In this document: positions 24,063-35,900 of the stretch, in pieces
Layout of the letters: every line of letters starts with the position of its first letter
How positions within the stretch are numbered: the first letter of the stretch is position 1
DNA from: Plasmodium malariae
Taxonomy: Eukaryota > Apicomplexa > Aconoidasida > Haemosporida > Plasmodiidae
NCBI RefSeq assembly: GCF_900090045.1
Contig: NC_041781.1
Coordinates: forward strand, 1,150,001 to 1,214,000
Direction: 5' to 3'
DNA length: 64,000 nt
The notes under the pieces: generated by a model
What the model was told of the DNA's origin: nothing
The model's database searches: none
What the model saw: only the letters and a program-made list of their open reading frames with translations
Translations under genes and position numbers: made by a program

Positions 24063-26305
24063 TTAAATAATGCCATCATAAACAAATAAACTGAATTTTA
24101 ATTCGTTATTTTTTAAATCCAAGTCATCAAATTTGCAAAAATTGTAAGTATTTTGATAATATTCTTTTGATAAATACGTAAAAGGCCCCTTAGTAATTCC
24201 ATTAAGCGATAAGCATATATATTCCTCAAGCATGCCATAATTCTCTAGTTGTTTTAAGCCTACGCTTACATAGCTATCATGGGGAAAATTATGGATAATG
24301 TATAATTGTAAGCAATGTGGACGTAACGAGTTCTAAATGCACAAGATAAGCAATACATAAATAAAATAATACAAATAGCAGAAATTGCATATACATATAT
24401 ATATATATATATATAATAATATGAATAATACAATGGAGTGAACTGTACACTACAAAAAGCTATAAATGGAAAGCGTACATGAAAGAATTTAATAGTTTAC
24501 TTTTTTCTTGCGGATTTATGCCCATCTAACCAAATTTTTAACTTGAACGACTTTTTCCCTGCAAACGAAAAGGCAGAAGTGGTTAAAGGAATGTTCCCCA
24601 TTTCTCTAAATCGCCAAAAGAGTTTCTAAAAAGAAAAAAATAAAATAAAAATAAATAAAAAAAATAATAAAAAGTATAAAAATTGTTTACATTTGTATGT
24701 TTATGTGTGTGTCCATAATATTTGGTAATATTAAGACATATTTTGCGCGTATGCTATTACGTTATGTAGCATTATTAGAATTGCTTTACATTATTATTTT
24801 TATTATAATTATTAATATTATTAATTTTATTAATATTATTAATATTATTAATTTTATTAATTTTATTTGTATTATTATTATTTTTTTTTTCTTTATTTTT
24901 GCTACATTGCCCTTATTTTTACCTCTTGAACATTCCTGATAGTCCATACCACCTTGTAATTGTGTATGTGAAGCGAATCAACTTTATTTATACTGCTTAT
25001 AGTAAACGCATCCGTCGCTTTTTTTTTTAAAGTGTAATCTTTATCTATATTCATATATAGATATTTATTATTATTCATGTTAATATAATATTCTAAATAG
25101 TGATTCATTTTTTTTTGATCGTCTGCAATGCTTTCATATTTCTTCATAATATCATCTGTTTGCATGTAATCATATTTTGTTTCTTCTTCATTCTTTACAC
25201 TGTTTTTGTATTTATATATATAATAATATATTAAATTTAATATTTTGGATTTATTATATTTTTCTATATGATCAATTTGAAAAAAATTATAAAAATTGTA
25301 AAAATTAAAAAGTGGTTTATTTACAAACACATTTTTTAAAGTATCTTTCTGTAATATATATTTATCTTTGAGTTGTTTATTTAAAATATATGTATGAACA
25401 TCATCAACTGAAACTTTCTTTTTGTATGTGTATACTTTTCTATGATATTTCCCAATATGCTTAATCTTTAATTTTTTTTCCCTTTTCTTTTTTCTTTTTT
25501 CTTTTTTCTTTTGTTTTTTTGTTATTGTTAATGGGGTAGAATTTTCCTCTTTAATTCCTTTCGTATATTCATTTAAATTCTCTTCAATTATTTTTTTGTT
25601 TGACTTAGACAAATCTTCAACATCTTCCTTTGCTATTACTTCGTTTAGCATTTCATCGTTATCTTTCTTCTGTTCAAATGCATTTTGTTCTTGTTTCCCC
25701 CGATCGTTTAATATATCCATTAAGTTAATCCTTTTGTCCACTCCCTCTGCACAAGAGATGGAAGTAGTAGCAGTGGTAGCGGTCGTAGGAGTAGTGGTAC
25801 TGCCCATTTGATAATCACCCGCAAAGGTTGTTACTGGATGACCGCTTAATTTATTTTCAATGTAGTCAAACACTGAGTATTTTATCTTTGAATCGAATAT
25901 ATTTTCTTCTTTACCCTCATTTTTCCTTTTTAATTTATAAAATTTAAGCAGTCTACGTCTCATCAATTTTTTATTAACTTTTTTTTTCCCTTCCTCTTGG
26001 CCCTTTTCATTACTTTTCTTTTTTTTTTTTTTTTTTTTCTTCTTGTTTCTTCTTCGCACATGACTAGGAATACTCCTTATCATTGATTGATCTTTAAGTT
26101 TTCTAAAAATCAAACTTAGTTGAAACTTTGAATGTTTGTTTTTTAAGGTATATGTGTTAAGAAATTTCATGTAAGACTTATTTTTGAATGTAAGAAGGTA
26201 GCTATTATTATTATTTTCAAAAGTAGAGTTAAAAGAGACGTAACATATAGAGATTTTTACATAATTTATGATAAACAAATAATAAAAGTATATCTTCAAA
26301 TCCAT
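24063..26305 (-). CDS. Unknown protein with signal peptide and possible MATH/TRAF-like C-terminus, about 572 aa
   Basis: Exon 1 (26305-24923) starts MDLKIYFYYLFIINYVKISICY, a signal-peptide-like hydrophobic run. It is followed by strongly Lys/Arg-rich segments, which suggests secretion or plastid targeting. Exon 2 (24625-24501) joins in phase. Exon 3 ends at TAA 24065-24063. Its start is uncertain: an in-phase acceptor is at 24274 (exon from 24273). A better-looking T-rich acceptor would start it at 24332, but that is out of phase by one base. The tail, from VVWTIRNVQEV through FSFAGKKSFKLKIWLDG to YVSVGLKQLENYG, has the rhythm of a MATH/TRAF beta-sandwich (Trp-x-Ile...klWxdG...vSvgL). That is a weak, by-eye resemblance. 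Function is unknown. Confidence 0.6.
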
Positions 26306-26404
26306 TTATTTTGTGTTCTTTAATGTAAAAGTATTACATTGTTATTCTATTACTCTTTTTTTAAAATAGTTCCTATGTGTTTCACAATGCTAAACGGGCA
26401 TATG

Positions 26405-26632
26405 TGTTCAATTACACGTACAAGTACATATGTATGCAAGTATGTACGTATGTATATGTACGTACGTATGTATGTATATGTATATGTATGTACGTATGTA
26501 TGTATATATATGTATATGTATATGTATGTACGTATGTATGTATATGTATGTATATGTATATGTATGTACGTATGTATGTATATGTATGTATATGTATATG
26601 TATGTACGTATGTATGTATATGTATTAAATTT
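26405..26632. repeat. TATG/TACG/TATATG simple repeat
   Basis: Interleaved copies of TATGTATGTACG and TATATG, with a larger repeated block of about 45 bp, lie just upstream of the minus-strand start at 26305. This is probably the promoter or 5' UTR side of that gene. It is open in many frames, and none of those is real. Confidence 0.9.
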
Positions 26633-27018
26633 ATATAAATACTTATATACACCTCTTTAGATAAATGTTTTATTTTAAAATTTTTTAGAATGTAAATAAA
26701 AAATTAAAACATATCTCATAAACAATATAAATAATAACATAACAATATAAAAAAAAAAAAAAAAAAAAAAAAGCATACATTCAAAATTAATAAAATAAAA
26801 TAATAGTTTTACATGAAATGGAATACAAAGGAAAATGCCAGTAACTGCACGAATGTAATAATTAAAATAAAATGAATAAAAAACTAATAATAATAAAACA
26901 CGTAACGGCAAAGTACACAAATATAACGTGCATAGCATAAATGGATTATAAGGCATGTATAGCATGTGTGATATGTAATTATGTATGACAACTTTAAAAG
27001 GGAAATGATGAAGTATCC
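26633..27018. other. Spacer between two tandem minus-strand genes
   Basis: AT-rich sequence with a 26-bp poly-A tract near 26748-26772, which reads as poly-T on the coding strand. It should contain the 3' end of RPF1 and part of the promoter of the next gene downstream. No gene is seen. Confidence 0.45.
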
Positions 27019-28823
27019 CTACAAGTACATCCTCTTTCTATTAACTTTCATATCTGGACGTAGCACAAACTCGTACATTTTTTCTTTATCGTTAATAAGT
27101 CCATCCTATAAAAAAAAAAAAAAAAAAAATTTATAACAATAATGATAATAAAATGATTAAATGTAGAGCTGGCATATACTGAAAATATGCTGTAATAAGC
27201 ACGAAGTAAAACGTAAGGAAGAAATCGAAAGGGGGTTATTAAAGCTGTACGTATAGAAATGGGGAAAAAGTACAAAAAAAAAATACAAAAATAAACAAAA
27301 AAGCAAACAAAAAGGCAAACAAAAAGGCAAACAAAAAAGCAAACAAAAAGGCAAACAAAAAGGCAAACAAAAAGGCAAACAAAAAGGCAAACAAAAAGGC
27401 AAACAAAAAGCAAACAAAAAGCAAACAAAAGGCAAACAAAAAGGCAAACAAAAAGGCAAACAAAAAGGCAAGCAAAAAGGCAAACAAAAAAGCAAGCAAA
27501 AAGGCAAACAAAAAAGCATGACAAAAAGGTGTATAAAAAAGTATAACTAAAATGCTTAACGTGAAATAAAAATATGAGCAGTCCATATTAAAAAAAAAAT
27601 AATAAAAAAAATACCTTCAAGCTAAGTAACTGTAAGGTAAACCCTGGGCCTATTTCATTTAAACTGCATTTCCTTTTGTTAAGAAAATTATATCTGCAGG
27701 AACAAGTTCGCGAGGAAAAAAAAGAAAAGAAAAAGAAAATAAACAAAACGAACAAATGCACAGAAAACATGGGAGAAAAATAAGTACAAAAAATACGGAC
27801 GAAAAGCAAGTACAAAAAATACGGACGAAAAGCAAGTACGAAAAACATGGAAAAAAAAAAGGAAACAAAAATGTATGAACACACGAAGGAAAGGCAAAAT
27901 TGCGCACATGTTGGTGAAACGAACATAACATTTTTCACGTATGCGCTGCGTGGGCACTCCCCTTTGTGTACACTATTCCAAGAATTCAAAAAAGCTTACT
28001 TAAAATGACGAAAAAAAATAAAATCCCTCTGATTATAAAAAACAACAATTTTTTGACCTTTATACTTAGGATTACGAGGTACTAAGGTGTGTAATTGTCT
28101 TTTTATTCTCTGACCAATGAATGTATTAAAATTTGTTATATAAACTTCTGGAGGTAATGTTGTAATTTCAATGTCTGTTTTTTTTTTTTTGTGTGCATAA
28201 ACAAGATTTGTTAAATTATATTTAGCTGTAGGACCATTTGGTAAGGTACATATAAACATATATTTTGGATGTTTATTAATACCTTCTTCAATTAATATAA
28301 ATGTAGAGAATTTATTTTCTATTGAATTTTTTATAAGAAATTCAATTGAGTGTTTTAATCTGGGCTCATAAAAAATATGTGGAAATACTAATGATAATTC
28401 CTTCATAAATAATATAGTATTTTTTGATGGTCTTTTAATTGATGTTATAACAATATTTGGTTCTTTATTTTGTTTAAAATAATCACTGAATTCATCTATA
28501 AATGTTTCATCTAATAAGAATTTTTCATTTTCAGCATTTAATTTAGATTCATCAAAAATTGCTAACTTCTCTATACTTCTTGGTATTTTTTTTTCAACAG
28601 GTATATTTAATGCTTGTTTGCACTTTATTTCGTCTTTTTTTTGTCTACGTAATACTAATTTTTTTATATATGCTTTTCCTTTTAGAGCATTTTTCCTATG
28701 TTTATTTTTTGTAAAACGTGAGAGTTCATTAAATTTATCGATATCAATATTTTCTATTTCCTTTATGGACAGACGTTTTTCCTTGGTCATATATCGCAGC
28801 CTTTTCTTTTCCCTTTTATTCAT
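27019..28823 (-). CDS. RPF1: Ribosome production factor 1 (Brix domain), 329 aa
   Basis: Three minus-strand exons, 28823-28000, 27693-27615 and 27105-27019, join in phase across GT..AG introns; total 990 nt with the stop. Residues about 122-310 form the Brix domain, opening with PNIVITSIKRPSKNT. The RPF1 signature near the C-terminus is clear: a 'FIFFRH' motif, then LNEIGPGFTLQLLSLKDG, equivalent to 'LQEIGPRFTLKL.SLQ' in other eukaryotes. The short last exon ends with a basic RPDMKVNRKRMYL tail like the usual C-terminus. RPF1 acts in the nucleolus in 60S subunit assembly and ITS2 processing. Length is close to yeast and human RPF1. The gene is preceded by a 19-bp repeat array. Confidence 0.95.
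27294..27518. repeat. 12-bp minisatellite in RPF1 intron 2
   Basis: About 18 copies of CAAAAAGGCAAA (with A-count variants) occupy the second intron of RPF1 (27614-27106). The array is purine-rich on one strand and C/T-rich on the coding strand, so the transcript would carry a long pyrimidine-rich run before the acceptor. Confidence 0.95.
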
Positions 28824-28869
28824 TTTTATGCTAACAATAATTTCTCACGGGAATAAGAAGCAATCGTCA

Positions 28870-29008
28870 CTCGAACGAGAAACTGCTATACTAACGAGAA
28901 ACTGCTATACTAACGAGAAATCGCTATACTAACGAGAAATCGTTACACGAATGAGAAACTGCTATACTAACGAGAAACTGCTACACTAACGAGAAACTGC
29001 TACAATAA
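28870..29008. repeat. 19-bp tandem repeat upstream of RPF1
   Basis: Seven copies of a 19-bp unit (CGAGAAACTGCTATACTAA) are spaced exactly 19 bp apart from about 28876 to 29008, starting about 50 bp upstream of the RPF1 ATG. Variants replace CTGC by TCGC. The site is where a 5' UTR or core promoter would be. Confidence 0.92.
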
Positions 29009-30192
29009 TAAGAAAATGTTATATGTTCGCACGGAAGGGCATATACTACGTGCGTACCACAGGGCTTCATACGTGCATCCACATATACATACATACACGC
29101 ACTCATATATACATATATATACGTATATGTATGTATATATATATATAGAGAGAGATAGATAGATATATAGATATATATGTACGTGTATACCCACGTAGTG
29201 AGTTACTTTCCTGTTGCTGAACAAAAAAAAAAAAAGAAGAGCTTATATTGTGTTCCTAAAATTACATGTTTTTAGATTCTTATAGTTGAACTTTGTGTCT
29301 GCTTCAATTAAACAAGAGATAAGCATGGTGAACAACTATTTTTCATTTTAATTGTAGTATAATAATTAAACAAAAAAAAATTAAAAATACTTAAAACGTG
29401 TTTAACATGTACATAAATTTCTTTCAAAATATATACTTCACCATCGATGCATATCTCAAGGAAAATACTTTCATATGTTTTATAGTTTATATATTACAGT
29501 TAAAAAAGTAATAGGATAAATAAATTAAAAATATGCAGATAAATTTTTTATGGACTTTATCACATATACATAAACATATATCCTAATTAATGAATATTTA
29601 TATTTATATATATATATATGCAACTTTGTATAGGTATGTTCTTATTAATGTATGTTTTAATTTGTAAAAATGAAAATTAAAAAAAGTTTGCTGCTCTTTT
29701 TAAATAATATACGGCGTAAAATAATTAAGCCATAAAAGGGTTAAGAAGCACAACTACAATTATAAATATTTTCTAGTAAAATTCTTTTTTTTTTTTTTTT
29801 TTTTTTTTTTTCTCCATTTAGCATAATTTTTAATAATATTAAAAGCGCTCGCTTAATATTCATATTCGCCATTTCTCTCTCCGCATGTATTCTGGTTATT
29901 AGTCGCATTTACCAATGTACAGTAAGTACGAGTATGTAGTATGTGCACACGTATATGTAGTACTTATGTATGTATATTCATATATATTTTTTGTATAGAA
30001 TATACTTATGTATAGTTGAACGGACATTGCAAAAAATTGGTTCATCTGTTTAAACGAGTTTTTGGCAAAAAAAGGAGAAAAAAAAAAAAAAAAACAGAAA
30101 GAACAAAATAAACTAAAAAAATGTCAAAAAAAGGCCATAAAAATAGTGAGTAAAAATATAAGAGAAAATATATTATATATTATATATAACAG

Positions 30193-30232
<40 letters not shown>

Positions 30233-30477
30233 CAAACGAGTGAACGAACGCATATGCAAGTAACGAATCCGAGCAGTAACTTTATTGACGAATTATCGCA
30301 TAAGCTACTTTGCACAAATTAGCTGAAAATAAAATTGAAGAAAAAAGAAAAAAGAAAGAAAGGGAAAAATAAAAAATTAAACAGCATAATAGGAGTTATA
30401 AAAAAAAGGGAAAATAGGATTATAACAAAAAAAAAAAAAAAAAAAAAATGTTACAATACGAAATTTGTTATTAGCCA

Positions 30478-30595
30478 CGCATACATATATGCATGTATTT
30501 ATGTATATATGCATGTATTTATGTATATATGCATGTATTTATGTATATATGCATGTATTTATGTATATATGTATGTATTTAAGTATATATATATG
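30478..30595. repeat. 20-bp ATGCATGTATTTATGTATAT repeat
   Basis: Four to five near-identical 20-bp copies lie about 120 bp upstream of the ATG at 30711, in the probable 5' UTR. TGCA-containing simple sequence like this recurs in this genome, so I assign no regulatory role. Confidence 0.85.
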
Positions 30596-30710
30596 TATGC
30601 ATGGTGGATGCCAAACTATAGACATACCCACATACAGCATATTTAAGCCTATTCACACTTGTTTTACTACGTGCGCTCGTACGTTTTGACCATTTAGCTC
30701 TTTGAAAAAA

Positions 30711-31514
30711 ATGTTTAATCTAAGTAGTCTGTTAATAGGAAAAAAAAATACAAAGGTGGAAGGAAGAGGTTCCTCTGATAATGGAAATAACGAGAATGAC
30801 AGTGGAGAAAATAATGCCGATAGAAGGAATAACGAAAGCGTAAAAATCAAATTAATAAATATGCAAGAATATAAAACCAAAAAGTTTTTAGACGAACGAA
30901 AAAATGTTAATGCGTGGAGCGCAAATAATGATGGTAAAAAGAAGAAAAGCAACAAGGATGATAATAAAAAAGAAAAGAAAAAAGAAGTAAAGAAAAAGGG
31001 GGAAGAGAAAAAGGGGGAGGAGAATAAGGTGGAGGCGAAAAAGGAGGAGACGAAAAAGGAAGAGGCAAAAATAGACGAGTCAAAAAAAGAGGAAGCCAAA
31101 AAGGGGGAGATGAAAAAAGGCGAAAAAGCTTCCAGCCCAGTAAAATTATTTATACCCTCTGTACTAAGAAATAAACTAGTAAGAGAAATAAAAGAAGTAA
31201 AAGAAAAAAAAGAGGACTTATTCCCTGATTTGTTACAGTCTAAAAAATCAAATAAAAAAGAAAAAGAAAAAAAGAAAAGCGTAACCCCTCAGAAAAAAAA
31301 TAAAAAAGAGAAAACAGATAAAAAAAAACAAGAAGAAGAAAACGAAGAACAAAACCATGTACAAATAGAACAAATACCAAAAATTATTTTTAATATTTTT
31401 GATGTAGTAGATAAGAAATATGAATATGAACGAATAATAAGAAATCCAGACAAAGTTCTAGAAAAATATAAAAATAAAAAAAAATTTGAAGATTCAGCTG
31501 TTCTATGTAATTAG
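30711..31514 (+). CDS. Lys/Glu-rich protein of unknown function, 267 aa
   Basis: Single exon from ATG 30711 to TAA 31512-31514. The short N-terminus MFNLSSLLIGKKNTK is followed by an Asn/Asp-rich part, then a long Lys/Glu tract (residues about 80-145) with a KKEE/KKGE repeat character. A more complex C-terminal third contains KLFIPSVLRNKLVREI and PKIIFNIFDVVDKKYEYERI, which may be a binding peptide or small helical module. No family is recognised. The low-complexity region would be disordered. The first in-frame ATG is used; a non-ATG extension of three codons upstream is not credible. Confidence 0.75.
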   Translation: MFNLSSLLIGKKNTKVEGRGSSDNGNNENDSGENNADRRNNESVKIKLINMQEYKTKKFLDERKNVNAWSANNDGKKKKSNKDDNKKEKKKEVKKKGEEKKGEENKVEAKKEETKKEEAKIDESKKEEAKKGEMKKGEKASSPVKLFIPSVLRNKLVREIKEVKEKKEDLFPDLLQSKKSNKKEKEKKKSVTPQKKNKKEKTDKKKQEEENEEQNHVQIEQIPKIIFNIFDVVDKKYEYERIIRNPDKVLEKYKNKKKFEDSAVLCN

Positions 31515-32440
31515 AATTAAAACATTATCATATTTTGTTTACCACTGTAGTTAGGGGTAAGGGGAGGAGACCCAATATTTTCAAAAATGTTTCTATAACG
31601 TACATATGTGTGCACATATGTATATATATACATATATATATAGATACCTGTACATGTTTATGCATGTGTAATTAATTTATTTTAATGTAAAGGGAGGGCG
31701 CATTTTAGACATAATAGGAACCAATCGATTTTTTCCGCTCTGTGTTAAGAAGCGTTCATTATGTATATATATATATGTGTATATATGTATATATATTTAC
31801 ATATGTGTATGTGTTTATAAAATGTGCTACATACCCGTATGCGTAGAATATACCATACCTGAAATTACAATGCATATGAATGTTGTACGTTAATGTTTAT
31901 ATATATTTTATATATTATATATATGCATATATTCGTTTATTTTTTTTAATAAAAAATGATATTTTAAAACTGTATGGATTTTTTATAATTTTCTCTTTTT
32001 TTCCTCATTTCATTTAAAACGCTATACGCTGGGTTCAGTTTCCTAACTTTTAAAGACTTTTTAAATATTTTGAAACACATTTATTAGATCTTCTTAAATA
32101 CTCGCGCGTATGCATCATATATATACATATGCGTATGTATGCATGTATGTATGTATGTATGCATGTATGTATGTATGTATGCATGTATGTATGTATGTAT
32201 GCATGTATGTATGTATGTATGTATGTATGCATGTATGCATGTATGTATGTATGTATGTATGCATGTATGTAAGTATGTATGCATGTATGTATATATGTGT
32301 ATATCTGCACGAATGTATATTACATATATACATATATATATATGCTTACCCATTTTCCGGAATAATGCTTCTAGCATACGAGGAATTGGCACATATTATA
32401 AAACTGCAAAAAAAGGCATAAGCAAGCCTGTCTTTTTTAC

Positions 32441-32472
<32 letters not shown>

Positions 32473-32904
32473 CAAAAAACAATGAATTGCCATTTTTTAA
32501 ATAATTATTTTGTACTAAGTTCACGGCGTAATTGATAAAACATAGAGGTATAACAAAATAATACAATATGAGATTATGTATTATATAAAGAGTATAAATA
32601 TAAGAAATATTACATATAACATGTAACATATAACGTGTAACATATAGCGTATGACATATAAAATATATCAGAGAAAAAGAAAAGCCTTATATATAACTAT
32701 GAAAGAAGGAAAATACTACAAATACTACAAATACTAATAAAATAAAAATAGGAAAATAGAAAAAGTGTAAAAAGGGAAACATCTTTTAAAGCTGTTAACT
32801 TTTCGCGTAAAAAAATAAAAATAATAAATAATAAGAAAAAATTATGTTGATCAAATATTTATGAGAATTAACTTTTTCTTATTTTTTGGATGTAATAATA
32901 GAAG
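31515..32904. promoter_or_regulatory. Intergenic region before the dynein intermediate chain gene
   Basis: About 1.4 kb between two plus-strand genes. It holds the 3' flank of the Lys-rich gene, a TATG/CATG array (32130-32300), a 28-bp poly-T (32444-32472) and AT-rich sequence. No exon is seen. Confidence 0.45.
32130..32300. repeat. (TATG)n array with periodic CATG
   Basis: TATG units are interrupted by GCATG at regular spacing of about 20 bp, giving a nested tetranucleotide and 20-bp period. It lies about 600 bp upstream of the dynein intermediate chain ATG. Open frames across it are artefacts. Confidence 0.95.
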
Positions 32905-35900
32905 ATGAAATCAAATACATTAGAAAAAAAAAAAAAGAAAAAAGTGCAAGGATTAAGTGAAGCACCAAAGGGGGCAGAAACGGAAAGCAAAGAAAACGAA
33001 ATAAGGAAAACATCAATTCAAAATAATGTATGTGCTCATATTTTGTGCAACGTTTGATTATATGTGTAATCATGCTTAAATACAAGTGCATACATCTATA
33101 CTTCTCCACCCCATCCCCACCATACACACACAAGCCCATATGTGTATGCACATATGCTGCTATATATACATTTATGCATGGGAACACCCTCATGGACACT
33201 GTTATACACTACTAGACATACGTTCTATTCTCTTCAATTTCCACTTCGTTCCTCCCCCTCCCCTTCTACCCCTTGCTCTTTTTCATTTTTAGAAAAATGA
33301 AACGTTTACAAGATTTTTATTTCCAAAAAATCCAAGAGCCTTTAACAATTTGATCGAGTTTTCCTTTTCGAATGAGCAATTTGTACCAGTAGATCACATA
33401 GACCATACAGTTTTTCATTTGGACTTGAAATCGTTAGAGAGAAATTCAAAATAGGGGCATAACGCACGCATACATATATATGAGTGAAAACATAATAGGA
33501 ATAATTGCTGTTTATATGCTTCTTATCAAAAACGATATAAAAAGGCATTAATAAAATTTTCTTTTTTTTTTCTCATTTTTTGCAATAAAATGCAGATGTC
33601 TAATTAGGAAGGACAGCGATGAGGGGAAAAAACAAATAGACATAATAAAAAAGAAAATTGAGAAAGCAAATCATTTTACATTCCTAAATGGAAACGGTTA
33701 CAGATATGCATGTAATTGCACGTAGAGGTGTAGGGTGTGTAAGACATATACTTATTGACCTACATATGTACATGGCATCTGTATATGAGACATACTTTCT
33801 TTCTTTTTTCTTTTTTTTTTCTCTTTTTCTCATAGATTGCATATATCACAAGTCTAAAAATTGCTTTGACTACGTTGACAGATACACCCAGACAGTTCCG
33901 AAATTATTTAAGTACGCCGCTGTGTAAGTGCATGTATGTATATATGTACATATATGTTTCCTACCATAAAGATAAATATAACTACTTTTTTTTTAAGGGA
34001 TGAGTGCACTAAAACGGAGCCACAAGAAATAAACGAAATAAGTGACACTGGTCCGTTCGATGGAAAAAATAAAAGAAAAATAAGAAAAAATATATAAAAA
34101 ATATATAAAAAATATATAAAAAATATATAAAAAATATAAATAAAATATATAAAAAATATATAAAAAATATATAAAAAATATATAAAAAATATATAAAAAA
34201 TATAAATAAAATATATAAAAAATATAAATAAAAAGCAGTAAATATTGTTTTTCTATCAATAATCGTCCGTATAAAACCGCATTAGTCTTAATGACCATGT
34301 GTTAGTTGTTCATCATGCATCAACTGTACTCCTTTTCACATATCAGTTTGTCAGTCTATAATATATGACGCATATTTGCTCGAGTTCCAAAAGATGTCCA
34401 AGGAGGACGATAAAGCGGTGAGTAATAAGTTAACTTGCATTCCAAGCTAATGTTCGTCTGTGTGCATATGTGAATACTCGAGTGCGCTTATGTATATGTG
34501 TAGGTGCAAGTGTAAGTATAGGTGAATGTGCAAATGTTCATGAATATATGTGCGTTGGGTTGGCTAGACTATTAGTGGCATAGGTATTGCGTTATAAAGG
34601 CCAAGTCACATCTTTTGAGAGCACTATTTTGTTTGTCCATTTGTCCGTTTGTCCATTTGTCTGTTTGTCCGTTTGTCTGTTTGTCCGTTTGTCCGTTTGT
34701 CCGTTTGTCGTTGTCGTTTGTCCATTTGTCCGTTTGTCCGTTTGTCCGTTTGTCCGTTTGTCCGTTTGTCCGTTTGTCCGTTTGTCCGTTTGTCCGTTTG
34801 TCCGTTTGTCCGTTTGTCCGTTTGTCCGTTTGTCCATTTGTCCGTTTTTTCTATTTTTTTTTTTTTTTTTTTTTTCGTGCCACGCGAGAACAACACCCGA
34901 GATGCATTTTCAAACTGCTGCTAACTGTTACATGCTCAGGATAAAGAAAAATATAATAGCGATAAAAAAGAAGACGAGGAAAAATGTAAGAAATGCAGCA
35001 GCAATGTAGATCTATGTTTTAGCCCTGACTCATGTACCGGTGGAGGAGAGGATTCAGATGCTGGCTCAAGCAACTACTCTGATGATGCAAAAATTGCAAC
35101 AGTTCTTTTTTCTTCTTCTAGTTCGAGTGATAACAACTCGGATGTAGTTAGCGAAGATAATGATTATATAAACAAAGCAGCTTATACCAATGGGGATGAA
35201 AAGGGGGAAGAATATGAGGACGAAGATGAATATGATGAAGAGGGGGACGAATATGATGAGGAGGATGAGTATGATGAGGAGGATGCGTATGAAGAGGAGG
35301 ATGCTTATGAAGAGGAGGATGCTTATGAAGAGGAGGATGAGTATCAAGGGAAGGAGAGGTATGATGAAGGGGAAATACAGGATGAAGGAGACAGACATGT
35401 TGAAGGGGGAAATTATAATGACGGAGATGATGATAAGCATACTGGGGGAGAAGGTACCACCGATGTTGATGTAAATAACAGCAGAAAAGAAAATTTAAAA
35501 AGAGAAAACAATGACATAATGAAATCTTTGAAAAGTCGTGTTAAGGGTGTGAAAGAAAACGAGACCGTAAGAAAAAAAGACGATGACTCCTTGCTTAATG
35601 AAAAAAAAAAAAAAAAAAAAAAAAACAACTATGATAATTACAGCTGTTATAATGGTACGAATAATGGGGTAGTTAAAATAAAGAAGAGGAAGAAAAAAAA
35701 AAAGACATCAATTAGTGGAAAACATGAACTATATTTTATCAATTACAAAGATTTAAAAGAACAAAAACATGAAGAGTTAAAATTTATTTATCACGACAAT
35801 AAGGTAAAAAAGAACGATACGAAAATAATACAAAAAAAAAGATTCTTAAAAACATTAAAATTAATGGATAGAATATATAATAAAAATAATGAAGAAGATA

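Larger units (their letters stand above)
28824..30710. promoter_or_regulatory. Divergent 5' region of RPF1 and the Lys-rich gene
   Basis: This 1.9-kb gap between two divergent ATGs contains a 19-bp repeat array next to RPF1, a TA/GA-type simple run near 29090-29180, a poly-T run at 29787-29812, a TA run near 30196-30228 and a 20-bp ATATGCATGTATTTATGT-type repeat at 30478-30595. I see no exon or RNA gene. It must hold both promoters. Confidence 0.5.

Noticed and set aside
27048..27586. Phe/Leu/Cys-rich minus-strand frames
   Set aside because: Translations of the 12-bp intron repeat of RPF1; the real exons use other frames.
28870..29008. CRISPR-like spaced repeats
   Set aside because: The 19-bp units are contiguous with no unique spacers, in a eukaryotic nuclear sequence.
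34587..35009. Plus- and minus-strand frames with Ser-Val-Cys-Pro-Phe or Thr-Asn-Gly-Gln repeats
   Set aside because: Translations of the TTTGTCCG array within a dynein-chain intron.
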